Shown: positions 21,780 through 33,647 of the stretch, in pieces
Numbering within the stretch: the stretch's first letter is position 1
Layout of the letters: every line of letters begins with the position of its first letter
DNA from: Hofstenia miamia
Taxonomy: Eukaryota > Xenacoelomorpha > Acoela
Reading direction: 5' to 3'
Length of the DNA stretch: 64,000 bases
Assembly: GCA_004352715.1 (NCBI GenBank)
Contig: SCFE01000032.1
Span: 463,978-527,977 of the forward strand
Position numbers and translations under genes: made by a program
Notes under the pieces: generated by a model
Told to the model about the DNA's origin: nothing
Database searches by the model: none
The model's input: only the letters and a program-made list of their open reading frames with translations

Positions 21780-23530
21780 ATGCTAACCACACAAGAACGA
21801 TTTTAAATCGTTTTGGAATATCACTCTCTGCAGTCTGTTATGTCTCTTCAGCGCAAATGGCAGCATGATTTCTCAACAACACCTCCATCCGACAAAACAA
21901 TATTGTCATTATATACCAAGTTTAAAGAAACTGGNATACACGCCTATATATATATATATATATATAGACATTAAAAGAATAAGCATGCTATAGAAATAAA
22001 ATTTACCGGACGACCGGTATTACATGTCATCGCCACTTACCGGCCTCGAGTTTCTCGGCCGGTTCCAATTCTGGCCTATAGCCCGTCTATGGCCACGACC
22101 ACCTAAGCATATCTAATGGTTAACAATACCTTTGTATTCTTTAAATTGGTCTTGGAGCTTTGTTTTTGTATTTTCAAATATTTACTATTTAAGCAAAGGA
22201 CTACCTTTTAAAAAGTTTAAGGTAAATTAAAAGAAAGGAAATCAGCCCCTTTAGTGCATAAAGCAGCCTCAGAACATCTTGATAGGTGAACAGCAAATGG
22301 AATAATTCCAAAGTTACTTAGGCAGTAATATTCTAGTTATTTAGCTGTTAGTTAAAATTCTGTATCAACATGTAGTTTTGCCAGAGTTCAAATGTCTCCT
22401 CTCTATTATTTTCTATTGGAGATTTTAGCATATTCTTGACAAAACCCAAATTTTGTAAGTATTCAATATTTCATTNTGATTTCTCAACAACACCTCCATC
22501 CGACAAAACAATATTGTCATTATATACCAAGTTTAAAGAAACTGGTAGTGTGGCAGACGCTAAGAGGAGCGGTCGCCCTAGAGAAATTGATCGGAAAAAG
22601 TGGTTAAACAATTCGAAAATAAACCCTCATCGTCTATTCGGCGCGTTTCGCGTGAGATGGACACATCCATTGGCAGTATCTCAAATATTTTACGTGAGAA
22701 CAAAATGAAACCTTATGTGTCACGTGTACTTAAAGAACTCAGTGTGGAAGACTTCTGCGGCCGCAAGGCAATGTGTGATGAATTGCTGCAGCTTCACCAA
22801 GATGAGTTCCTGCTGAATGTGTTTTGGTCCGATGAAGCTACATTTCATCTAACGGGGCGAGTTAACAAACACAATTGCATCCTTTGGGGCTATGAGAATC
22901 CAAACAACTTCACTTCAGTTCCTCGAGCATCTCCTAAAGTGAATGTTTGAGTGGCAATGTCATCAAGGAAACTCATCGGTCCGTTTTTCTTTTCCAATGA
23001 AACGGTGAAATCGGCGGACTATCTGGAAATGCTCCAAACTTATTTTATTCCGGAGTTAAAAAGACAACGGTGCTTTAGCCGATCTTTCAACAAGACGGCG
23101 CACTACCTCATTGGAGAAGTGATGTCCGGAATTTCTTGAATTCCACTTTTCCACAGCGTTGGATTGGTCGAGGTGGATGGGTTTCATGGCCTCCAAGAAA
23201 TCGTGATCTAACTCCCCTTGACTTTTTCTTATGGGGGAATATTAAGAATCTCGTTTATGCTACTCATCATGAAAATGTTGACAGTCTCAAGCAAGCCATC
23301 ACAAAAGCCTGCCAAGATGTTGTTCAAGCTATGCTCCAAAGAACCATAGAAAGCTGCATTTCCCGTTTCACAGTCTGCTCCGCCCAAGGCCCTCAACATA
23401 TTGAAGGCTTATTGTAATGAAAAACTTGTCTATTTCAAGTAAAAATAAAAGTTGGATTTGAGTGTTTCTTTAATTTTTGTTTGGTAGTATTGATCATTTC
23501 AAATGACGGAGTGATTTAATGAACACCCTG
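21780..23530 (+). mobile_element. Mariner/Tc-like element, broken by an assembly join
   Basis: The N-terminal transposase part lies at 21780-21934, ending in an N at 21935. The rest lies at 22477-23417 after another N at 22476; the 67 bases before the first N are repeated after the second. The sequence between (21936-22475) is unrelated and includes a CG-rich patch (about 22004-22100). The right end reads CGGAGTGATTTAATGAACAC followed by CCTG and TATATA, the terminal repeat and TA target. No matching left terminal repeat is visible before 21780. Confidence 0.65.
22477..23417 (+). pseudogene. Mariner-like DDE transposase
   Basis: The frames give PPSDKTILSLYTKFKETGSV and AKRSGRPRE, then after a frameshift SSSIRRVSREMDTSIGSISN (helix-turn-helix), and VFWSDEATFHLTGRVN with the first catalytic Asp at 22831. 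After a stop at 22948 VAMSSRKLIGPFFF follows. A frameshift near 23088 leads to QQDGALPHW, with the second Asp at 23094. WVSWPPRNRDLTPLDFFLWG has the third Asp at 23205. By my count 36 residues lie between the second and third Asp. The last one is in NRD where the family normally has SPD. At least two frameshifts and one stop make it inactive. Role: cut-and-paste transposition at TA. Confidence 0.75.
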
Positions 23531-23564
23531 TATATATTTTTTTCAATTCAATATTTCAACATTT

Positions 23565-23606
23565 CTAAACAGTCCACCCCCAATAAAAATCCTGGCTACG
23601 CAGGTG
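23565..23606 (-). repeat. hAT-like terminal fragment
   Basis: On the - strand CGTAGCCAGGATTTTTATTG followed by GGGGTGGAC, a form common at ends or subterminal parts of hAT elements. A related piece on the - strand is at 27710-27753. No complete element. Confidence 0.3.
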
Positions 23607-23619
23607 TATATGCTTACAT

Positions 23620-26600
23620 ATGCATATGCATACATGTATATATATTTATAATCATTTTTTAGCATAGAAATCACTAAGGAAAGATGTTTTGTGTTTGACT
23701 GAAATGCTAAAGGAAGGACTTTTCTAATTGAAATAAGTTCACATCAATGTATTTGATGAAGGTGTTTTAGAAACTGTTTATCAACAATGCATAATGTCAA
23801 CTTTTCAAGGCTTAAACCTAACTCATGATATTTTAGCTCTCGAAAATGTCAATGAATGAAATAATACATTCATTGCAAAGCAACAATTGTATATATACAT
23901 TTCATTTAAATGAAAATAAGAAACTTTCAAATGAAAACCATTTCAACCTCACCAACAGAATTTTTCAAAATCGTCATTTGCAGGTTGTGTAGTTTTCCAT
24001 TAGAACTTATTTTTTGATGTAGGTTGAACTCCATTCGACGATAGCCTAGCCCACGTTATTAGTAACAAATAACTACTATAAAGAAGGGTCAAAATATTCC
24101 CTGGTCTTTAAAATTTCATTGTCAATGTGAAACAAACTTCAATTATATTTTTCCTTGAAATTTTCGTGCAACACATAAAAATTATGAATTCTTTAGATTT
24201 GTGGGGAAAATAATATGTATTCAGTTTGTGTGAAACTTTAAAATTGTTTAATTATTTCAGAGCAAGGAAAAATTTGAAATTAAAGAATATTATAATTTGA
24301 TTGCTATTCTTTAACTATAGACTTTTGCAAATTATACTTCACATTATCATCTAGTCATATTGATAACTGGTAAAATAGTTCACTAATTAAAAATGCATTC
24401 ACAGCTATTAAAAATTTGTCATTTTAGGATTTTTCATATTTGATTGCTGTTTTTTTAAAGCACTACGAAATTTTCAAAAATTTTGATAATTAGTTAGCTA
24501 TAAAACTTTTTTTATCAAATTGGTGACATTAACTTCTGGGTAATTATTATGTAATTCTTGGATTCTCATGTAATTATGACACTTTTGATCATTTTCTATG
24601 TTCTCTCTAATTTGTAAACTTATTCATAAAGGAATAGTAATTTGGGACTTCTAAAGAATTAATTAAGATAAACGACTCTGTAAGCGTATTAGAAAATGAT
24701 TACGGTTAACATTTCTACAGCTATTAAAGTTTATTTTGTTTGGTATTTTACAAGTATAAGATTTCGCGAAATTATGGATAAAATAATTCTGTACGAAATT
24801 TTGTCATTCAATGTAAGTTGTTTTTCTAAGCTATAATAGCTTGCCATACACATAAGGTAGCAATGAAATGCAAAGAAAGTTGGGTGATTGGGAAATGAGA
24901 AAACATATTTTTTAAATTATGCATGTCTATGAGAACGAATACTCAATTTTACATTAAAATTTTTTCTGGACATTGTATTTTAAAGAATTAACTTAAGGTA
25001 AACACATTTTCTAATTTTGAGGGCGAACATTTCTGAATTCTATTAAAATTTAATACTCTGTTGAGGAAGTTTCCATTAAGTATTTATAATTAAAATACAA
25101 AATCGCTTAAATTGCGAAGTTTACTTTCACCAAGGAAAACAAAACATTCGGGAATTAGGAAATTTTGTTACGGTAATATAATAATAATCAATATTCTAAA
25201 ATTACAGTGGTTTTTGCTGAATTTTTTAAAATAATTGAGGGAAATTATTCAAAAATCAATTCAAAATTTATACTCTCACACATATCATGTAAATATATTT
25301 AACTGAATTAATAGTTTTTTGCAGCCTTTCTACGTCTAAATCTTCAAATGTTGCGATTTTGAATTATAACGTTTTAGAGTATTCTTTTTAATATCTATTC
25401 TTGCAAAACTAAAATGTTTGCACCACTTTTGAATGAACTTTTATCTATAATAAGGAATACAAATTTCATTTTCATTTGTTAGGAAATCATTTTAACCCTA
25501 AATAACTTTTCTTGAAAAATATTTAAGGATTCGGATCTTACGAACTAAGATCTGAAAACTCCACAGGATATGGTACTGACTCATCTTTCACTTATACTCT
25601 AAAATATAGCTCAGCCGCGATCTCGTTAGACTTGCACACAATGCGTTTCCATATACTTCAAACATCATTATCTCCATGGTGTCATCTTAAAATCATGGGA
25701 GGCAGCTTAGTATTTCACAATTATAGATAAAATAGCGAGATTAGCAATAAATAGGAAATTATAGCAAAATAAATATTTAACCAAAAAAATGTTCTGTAGT
25801 TGCATGTAATGGCATTAAAGACTAAACAAAATATTTTTGGCACTTCAAATTGAGTATGTAGGAGAAGAATTGTACATTATTATTTATATATAATTATTTT
25901 TGCATATTTAGTTTCATAATTATTTGCAAAAATCTTTCCTCTGTTTCTAATATTTCTAGTGTATTATCAGTATACACGTTTTTCAACAAAAAACAGACAT
26001 TTAATTGAAAAAACTACAAACTATTTGGAAGTTAATGGATTATGTCACAATACTTTTGTAAAGAGCTGTTTAGGTATAAATTTATTTATAAATTGGCAGA
26101 CTATCGTTTTTGTTCAAATGTCAAATTGATTATTTGAAATAATATATTCAACAAATATTTCTTTGTAAAAAAACGTCAAACTCAAAATTTCATTGGGTAC
26201 CAAAATCAGATGCTTGACATCATCTATGGGTGACTATTAGGAAGGACCAAACAACAGGACAGCATAAACTGTTTATACCATATCAATTAACCAAACAGCA
26301 AAAATGTGCGAGTTTCTCTCTCAAGAAGAGCTTGTCCTCATTCTATAAGTCAGTTCCGAAAAACAGTGAAGCCATATAGCTAGACATAACATGGGTGCTA
26401 AAAATATGCTAAAGTTTTCCTTACATTTTGATACAAGTAGTTGAAAGACAAAACAACAAATATATATACAGCATAAAATAATTTTTGGATTGCTAAAATT
26501 GGTAATGAAAATGCAAAAACTATATATTTTTGGTAATAATCATTTGCTTTGTGAATTTGACTGTTGAGAGCACATCTTTATTATTGTTTCTGACACAGCA

Positions 26601-28625
26601 ACAATGGATAGAAAATATGTTTGAATAGTAGATTTTAAGGAAGCCTTAAAGAAAAACGAATAGAGCCTCCAGTTTGCATTGCCTATCAACCAAATGTGTT
26701 AGACAAAGTACTTAGGGACAATAGCTTAAGAATTTGTGGCAATCAAATCTACTTTACCTGCTGTGAAAACTGGTTCATATCACCGCTGCTGAGTAATTGT
26801 GAATAGTTGTGTTAGAATTTTCACAAAGAAAATGTGGCTTTATCAGATGAAGAAATAATGCGGAGGGATGACATGAAACCGTTGTATACCTCAGCATAGA
26901 GGTATTACAAAAAGCATCAAGAGTTCCAAAAATTACATTTCAATCATAAATTTAAGTCAAGTAAAATGGAATTTCCGAGCAATAATTGAATTGCTCAGCT
27001 TTATTCTTCCGCCAAAAAGAATGCCGAAATTGGAAAAAGCTTGCAGAATTATTCTGAACAGGTTAGTTTTTGCCTTACAAACCAGTCCTGTATTGAAAAC
27101 TCTATAAAGGACTCTGCCAATTTGAAGTAAGTATGAGATCACTTTTAAATTTATTGCAAATTTGTTAGTTTTGCGCTTTAAATATAAAGTTCTTAAAGTA
27201 TAATACATATTACTTCATGTGGAACCTTTTTGTTAAAAATATCAAAATTATTACCATTTTCATTCAATATACACAAAAACTCATAATTCCCCACTGCAAA
27301 AATATAAGATTACTAAAAAGTGAATTCCCTAATACTGCATCTTGAACGCTGTGTAACAAACTACAGGAAACAAATTTTGGAATTCCTCAGTTCATTTAAC
27401 ATATATTATTGTTTTATGAACAAAATTCAAGCATCGAAAGTGCATAAAAACATCAGTAGGGCTTGGATTCCTTTGATAAGTGATTATTTATTTAGTTTTA
27501 TTAGTTAAACCCATTTAAAAAATTGATATTGTGGATTTTGAAATATTTTCCCAATGAAAAACGGAAGCAAACCAAGCGTAAGCAAGACAGCACAAAGTTT
27601 AGTATTTAAGCTCAAAATAAATTTAAAAGATTTTGGTTTGCAAACACTTGCAAAAGGAAATGGGAAGTTCGGCACATCCTATTAAAAAAATATTATATTT
27701 GAGATGAAAGGACACCCCCTAGGAAAGATCCTGGGTCCCCCACGGACTTCTGGTGATTTGAATTTTATTCACAATTAACAAAACTATAAAGAATGAAATA
27801 ATATATGTTTACTGTTATTACACAATCAAAAGACTTAACATAACAGATTAATGGAACAGCCATAGAACAACCAAATTGCTTACAGGACAATGGGATAAGA
27901 TATATCATCGAAAAATGACATTATTCGTGGGATGAGTTAGACATGAGACAGAGAACTCTTGCCACATTAGAAGCCTGGTAATAGATGAAAAAAGCTTAAA
28001 CATTTTTTTGTGAAAATTAATCACTTATTCCAAAATCGATTTTTTTTGGGGTTGTATGAGCATTAGATCGAATCAGTAAAACCTTTGCCTATATACGACA
28101 TTAAACCGGATCAATAAAACTCTTAGCTGTATTCGGGACTCGTGGGTATGCTCGTACCTGCACATCATAAGATTATGGTCTTCACGTGGTTTTTTCCGGA
28201 ACCCCACCTTCATCTTAGGCTACAAATTCTATTTGAAATCTAGATTGGATGTTTGAACTGGTCACTTTGGAGAAATTCCCTTCATAGCTTTCATAAGAAA
28301 TCTTAAGAATCATCAGATTAGGAACTAAGACATTATATTGTTGAACTATTTCTGCTTCTGATTGATCCCTTATTCTAGGAAACGAATGTAATACGAAGCA
28401 CTAAGATGTTTTTCGAGTTTGAGAAGGTTTTGGGTACACGGCTTTTAATGTTTATTAAACTTGATAATAGGCCTAATATATAAATTCTTATTTCAAGTCG
28501 ATATTTTCTGATGAAAGCCGTTTGTCGTATATTTTTCACTGATTATGTATCTTTATTTATTGACTATTGTACACTTAGAAACTTTTGAAATGCTAACATG
28601 TAGTAACGCCATCTATTGAATAAAT
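23620..28625. other. Long non-coding stretch
   Basis: About 5 kb of AT-rich DNA without a recognisable gene. Near 25500-25700 and 26640-26900 the base composition is a little less AT-rich, but neither strand shows a known domain. A hAT-like terminal piece (CCCCCTAGGAAAGATCCTGG) lies at about 27715-27734. Near 28060-28140 two degenerate copies of a GGATCAATAAAACTCTTAGC-like motif stand about 52 bp apart, and a third relative is at 61084. Confidence 0.4.
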
Positions 28626-28804
28626 TTGATTTAATAACTTACTTTGAAGTATGGCGAACGTAACTGTTGGCTGTCGCATTCCAAGCAACTGAAGACATCT
28701 AGAAGGACTAGATATAATTCCATGTATGTGATATTTTTAATTTCCATCAACCAAAATTGTTAGCATCATTCAAAAATTGCATATGAAATTTGTTGAAATA
28801 CATT
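28626..28804. repeat. Segment duplicated at 29483-29661 (assembly)
   Basis: The 179 bases recur at 29483-29661, bounded by single N characters at 29482 and 29662. Likely an assembly join or misplaced haplotype. Confidence 0.75.
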
Positions 28805-28876
28805 TCACAAATTCAAAGTTTTCAATGTATATTTAGGTATATTTGGTAATATTGCAAAATGACAGCATATATATAT

Positions 28877-29175
28877 CAGACTTGTCAACGAGCCTAAATT
28901 TGTTTGGCTCGCCTCGGCTCTTTTCTGGACTTTTTCAATGAGCCCGCTTAAGCTCGATATTTTTGTTAAAAATATTACGCTCCCAGAATTTTTAAATACC
29001 TATTATTTAATAAACATTTCTAAAATATAATTATAAGAAAAGCACATTGAATGAAAACACAAGAAAAATCTGCATAATCAAATTAAATTTGCTTTGCTTA
29101 AAAAAGACTCGTTTTGGGGCTCACAGTATATCCCAATACTCTGCTCAAGCTCAGCTCAGCTCGTTGACAAGTCTG
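28877..29175. mobile_element. hAT-like MITE, copy 1
   Basis: 299 bp with 17-bp perfect terminal inverted repeats CAGACTTGTCAACGAGC. The outer 8 bases on both sides are ATATATAT, in agreement with an 8-bp duplication though uninformative in a TA run. It has no coding capacity. A second member at 41163-41477 shares the termini. Confidence 0.75.
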
Positions 29176-29352
29176 ATATATATATATATATATATAACCG
29201 TTTCGATTTGTTAAATCATACAAATTTTGCGGGAATTATTAAATTTACAAACAATTACAGTTAATGTTGAAATATATTTATTGAATTCCCTAAAACCTAA
29301 AATAAATGTAATAAAGAATTACTTTTTTTGAATGTTCAGTAATTGTGATCTT

Positions 29353-29481
29353 TCAGCATGGTTGATCATTATAGCTTCTCCGATTTCGTTCTCATAATTA
29401 TATTTAAATCTTCTGTTCTTGGTTGGTGCATATGCATATATATTTCTGATCTTAGGGTCCCTAATTTCTCACAATGTCATC
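29353..29481. repeat. Segment duplicated at 29663-29791 (assembly)
   Basis: The 129 bases recur at 29663-29791, right after the N at 29662. Together with the 28626 duplication this looks like two alternative assemblies of one locus. Confidence 0.75.
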
Positions 29482-29848
29482 NTTGATTTAATAACTTACT
29501 TTGAAGTATGGCGAACGTAACTGTTGGCTGTCGCATTCCAAGCAACTGAAGACATCTAGAAGGACTAGATATAATTCCATGTATGTGATATTTTTAATTT
29601 CCATCAACCAAAATTGTTAGCATCATTCAAAAATTGCATATGAAATTTGTTGAAATACATTNTCAGCATGGTTGATCATTATAGCTTCTCCGATTTCGTT
29701 CTCATAATTATATTTAAATCTTCTGTTCTTGGTTGGTGCATATGCATATATATTTCTGATCTTAGGGTCCCTAATTTCTCACAATGTCATCACAAAATTT
29801 CTTACTATTGCCTGTTAAAATGTAAAATTCATTTTCAACAATATTATA

Positions 29849-30770
29849 TATGAGCAAATTGAAGGGATGCTATGGGATCACCCCTTGGACCAGGGATGGC
29901 TTGCTTTGCAATGGTCATTGTTGAATCCACATTTGAAAATGTAAGAATAGTGAATTCTATATGTTACAATCAATATGTTTTTGATTTTTTTTTTGAAAGA
30001 TCTGATGTCATTGATAATTTCTTATATAATATTAATGGATGTGTGGAGGAATTGAAGGTAACTTTTAAAAAAGAAGAATGTAACCAATTGAATTTTCTAG
30101 ATGTGAAAATAACTAAAAGTGAAAAGGATATAGAAAATCTCCCTTTCAATAGATAACAAATGCTAATTTATACATTTGATTCAATAAGTAATTTATAGGA
30201 AATTTTGAAGAAAAATGATTGTTCACATAGAATTATTCAAAAGTACATTGAAAAACCAATTATCTCAACACCTAGGCACACCCAAGATCATGTAAAAAAT
30301 ATCATGAAGCCTGTTTATTGGAAACTACCATTCATTGATTCAAACATTAAGAAATTTAAAACATATATTTCGTCAATTGATAAAAAACTTAAGAAATCGG
30401 TGATAAAACCAATATTAACATCCTTAAATACCCAAGATATATTCCCGAACAAAGATGCCATCCAAAAAGTGTAGTTTCTTTGGTTGTGTATAAACATGAT
30501 TGTGAAAAATGTGAATATATTTATATCAGAGAAACTAAGCGACATTTTATGACAGGAATAAATAAACACCTTTTGGTACACCTAAGATCAGAAATCTATA
30601 TGAATATACACAAACCAAAATCAGAAAAGTTTGATATAATTATGAGAATACCTAATATAAAAATCGGAAAAGCAATAATGATCAACCATGCTGAAAAATG
30701 TAAATTTGTGAACATTCAAAAAAGCAGTACTTCTATATTAATATATTTTAGGGCATGGAATATATATATA
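29849..30770 (+). pseudogene. Penelope-like retroelement relic (RT + GIY-YIG)
   Basis: YEQIEG followed, after a frameshift, by AMGSPLGPGMA is the signature of Penelope-like reverse transcriptases. QLNFLDVKI and, after a frameshift, RHTQDHVKNIMKPVYWKLPF lead through the C-terminal part. From 30480 the GIY-YIG endonuclease begins: VVYKHDCEKCEYIYIRETKR, where the usual 'YIGETKR' has Arg instead of Gly. The Cys-x2-Cys pair typical for these elements is present. The copy lacks the N-terminal half, has frameshifts, and is cut at 30770 by the Tc1 element inserted at a TA. Penelope elements copy themselves by target-primed reverse transcription. Confidence 0.75.
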
Positions 30771-31338
30771 CAGTACTGGCCAAAAGTTTGGGAACAGTTT
30801 ACAAATTTAGAAATTTTTGTATTTTACACTAAAAAACGCATTGTAGAAACAATATGATAACACCGTGTAGAAAGTAAATAGTTAATTCAGAATAACTCAC
30901 TAATATTTTGTATGTCCGCCATTATTGGCCAAAAACGCAGCAATGCGATTTGATATTGACTCGATCAGCTTTCTACAATAATCATCAGTAATCTCTGTGC
31001 ACCATATCACCTTAATTTGCTCCTTCAGATCGTCAAGTGATGTGCATTGGCGCTTCCTCAGACAGTTTTTGATGTGATGTCAGCAATTTTCTATGACGTT
31101 CAGGTCTGGGGAGTTTTCCGGCCAGTTCTCAAGCAGCCGAAAGTCTTGTGATGCAATCCACACTGCTTCACAACTTTGGCGCTGTGGCAAGGAGCACCAT
31201 CTTGTTGTAGTACATACCATGCTGGCCATAAAGTTAGGATAGTTTTAAAAATCCATTATTGATTAGAAAAAGTTATTTTATTGATACAAGCAAAATGAAG
31301 CAAAAAGCAAAATAAACTAAAATAGGTTCACACATCTT

Positions 31339-32169
31339 TCAGTATTTTGTTGGGCCACCTTTGGCTGCCAAGACCGCAGCAAGACGATCCGGCATGGAGT
31401 GGATCAAATTTTGGCAATATTCTGGAGTTATTTCCTGGCACCATACAATCTTTATTTTATNNNNNNNNNNNNNNNNNNNNNNNNNNNNNNNNNNNNNNNN
31501 NNNNNNNNNNNNNNNNNNNNNNNNNNNNNNNNNNNNNNNNNNNNNNNNNNNNNNNNNNNNNNNNNNNNNNNNNNNNNNNNNNNNNNNNNNNNNNNNNNNN
31601 NNNNNNNNNNNNNNNNNNNNNNNNNNNNNNNNNNNNNNNNNNNNNNNNNNNNNNNNNNNNNNNNNNNNNNNNNNNNNNNNNNNNNNNNNNNNNNNNNNNN
31701 NNNNNNNNNNNNNNNNNNNNNNNNNNNNNNNNNNNNNNNNNNNNNNNNNNNNNNNNNNNNNNNNNNNNNNNNNNNNNNNNNNNNNNNNNNNNNNNNNNNN
31801 NNNNNNNNNNNNNNNNNNNNNNNNNNNNNNNNNNNNNNNNNNNNNNNNNNNNNNNNNNNNNNNNNNNNNNNNNNNNNNNNNNNNNNNNNNNNNNNNNNNN
31901 NNNNNNNNNNNNNNNNNNNNNNNNNNNNNNNNNNNNNNNNNNNNNNNNNNNNNNNNNNNNNNNNNNNNNNNNNNNNNNNNNNNNNNNCCGACGGGCCGCC
32001 GTACGTGGGAAGAAAAAGCATAGAATTGTTTTACCATTGCTTCATCGGAAAACATCACACGCTCCCATTGTTGCGCTGTCCGCTCTTTATATTTTCTTGC
32101 AAACACGAGACGATCTTTCACATTTTTAGCAGATAGCCGAGGAACACAAGCAGGACGATAAGCACGCAA
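31339..32169 (-). pseudogene. Inner Tc1 transposase, partial
   Basis: The visible parts are ARKYKERTAQQWERVMFSDE with the first catalytic Asp and HVRRPV before the gap. After it comes the C-terminus ITPEYCQNLIHSMPDRLAAV ending in AAKGGPTKY, a hallmark of Tc1-like proteins. The N-terminal paired domain is absent upstream of 32169. Second and third catalytic residues would lie in the gap. Probably inactive. Confidence 0.7.
31461..31987. other. Assembly gap (527 N)
   Basis: Unsequenced interval inside the inner Tc1 element. Confidence 0.99.
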
Positions 32170-33597
32170 CTTACAATCATCCAGGGGGGGGAGGGATAGA
32201 TCTGGTGCGAATATAAACTTGTGGGGGGAATTGGGAGTGAATTGCAGATAAACTGGAGGGCGGGGGACACTGCACCCATCTCTTCATAAAACAATCGGTG
32301 TGTATGGATGTCTTTCGAGAGCTTCCGGGTGACTTTTTGTGATAAAATGAGCGAGTAGAAAAGTGTGTATGCAATGTGTGAGAGAGAAATGATAGGGGAG
32401 TACACAGTGGTTGGGCGATGTCTACTTGTGTGAGCGCTCCACCACGCAGAGCGACGATTTGTGTGGTCAAATAGCTTGAAATACACACGTTTTTTTGCAC
32501 AGAGTGATAAAAAAAAATGATTTTTTCTGGCCAACACGCCTATATATATATACATACAAATTATGCTACGAGACTTTAATATGATTGGTTCTTATTATAT
32601 ATGCACGTTTGCGAGTAATGCACACACAATTCCGAGAAATGTGTAAATATCTTATATATGTATAAATATGCTAACTTTATGGCCAGCATGGTATGTTCCG
32701 TGAAGCTGCATAATCATGGGAACTTTCTCCTGAATTATTTTGAGGTAGGCCTTGGCTGTGACTGTCGCGTTGTAAGGAACAAAATGCAGACCAGCACGCC
32801 CATTCGCCATTATAGCACCCCAAATCATCACAGAAGATGCTGAGCGGACAGTTTGTTGCGTTTAACGTGTGTTGAATCTTTAGTTTCTTGGTCGTCGAAT
32901 GTGTTGCCGGTATGATGTAAACTGGTAAATCTTGGATTCGTCACTAAACATTACTTGATGCCACATCTCAGGGGTGTAGTGTTGGCATTGCCTACAGAAG
33001 CGCAACCGGTCTCGAATGTTCTTTGAAAACAATCGAGGTTTGGCTGCCGGTTTGCACGATGGAAGGTCAAATGTAGTATTCAATCGACGCTTAATGGTTG
33101 ATACATTCTGCACTACCGCACCTAGATTTGCTTTGACTTCAGAAGATGAAGAGAATGGTTGATTGACGACGTAACGGTTAATGAGATGGTCAGTCTGAGG
33201 GGTTGTCACTTTTGGTCTTCCAGACCGCTTGCGAGAGGAAAAAATTTGCAGTTGCTGATAGTGAGTAACACTTCTGGATACCGAAGATAGTGACAAGCAC
33301 ATTCTAACAGCTATAGCGCGATAATTGTACCCCTCCTTGTACAAGATATAAATTTGAGCACGCTTTGTTTGTGAATTTTCACTACCACAGACCATATTTC
33401 AAACTATAATGATAGTGCTTTTTCAGTGAAAATGTATTTTGTGTAAATCTAAAGTTGTGTTATTTTGATTGGTTAAATGAATCTGTTGTAAATTCTAAGA
33501 AAAAATTGGGAATTCCAGGAATTTTACGAAGTTTCCAGGAAATAGCATAAAATACGCCTTAGACAGGTTACTGTTCCCAAACTTTTGGCCAGTACTG

Positions 33598-33640
<43 letters not shown>
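33598..33640. repeat. (TA)n microsatellite
   Basis: TA run between the Tc1 right end and the next terminal-repeat element; it probably served as target for TA-specific insertion. Confidence 0.9.
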
Positions 33641-33646
<6 letters not shown>

Positions 33647-33647
33647 G

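Larger units (their letters stand above)
31217..32691 (-). mobile_element. Second Tc1-like element nested in the first
   Basis: The 21-bp termini (31217-31237 and 32671-32691) are perfect inverted repeats starting CCATGCTGGCCATAAAGTTA. TA lies on both sides (31215-31216, 32692-32693), and removing the element with one TA restores the reading order of the outer transposase. A 527-base gap (31461-31987) falls inside. On the 5' side of its transposase (32170-32670) there is unrelated sequence with a run of eight G (32184-32191), where the DNA-binding domain would be expected. Confidence 0.85.
30885..33395 (-). pseudogene. Tc1 transposase, split by a nested element
   Basis: The first part (33395-32880) starts MVCGSENSQTKRAQIYILYK. 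It has paired helix-turn-helix regions (YNYRAIAVRMCLSLSSVSRS; RKRSGRPKVTT is the GRPR-like hook), then WHQVMFSDESK with the first catalytic Asp. After a stop at 32880 it continues with VMIWGAIMANGRAGL to about 32694, where the inner element begins. On the other side, 31214 downward gives LQQDGAPCHSAK (second Asp). A frameshift then leads to NWPENSPDLNVIEN (third acidic residue, Glu) and ends in NGGHTKY. At least one stop and one frameshift inactivate it even without the insertion. Confidence 0.75.
30771..33597 (-). mobile_element. Tc1-like element with perfect 28-bp TIRs (outer)
   Basis: Left terminus 30771-30798 and right terminus 33570-33597 are exact inverted copies, starting CAGTACTGGCCAAAAGTTTG. 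Both are flanked by TA (30769-30770, 33598-33599). The - strand encodes a transposase (33395 to about 30890), interrupted by a second Tc1 element at 31217-32691. Without the insert the element would be about 1.35 kb plus target duplication. It inserted into a Penelope relic. Confidence 0.85.

Noticed and set aside
32118-32555. - strand open frame of 145 codons inside the inner Tc1
   Set aside because: It overlaps an alternative frame of similar length, has no motif, and lies in the foreign segment of the element.
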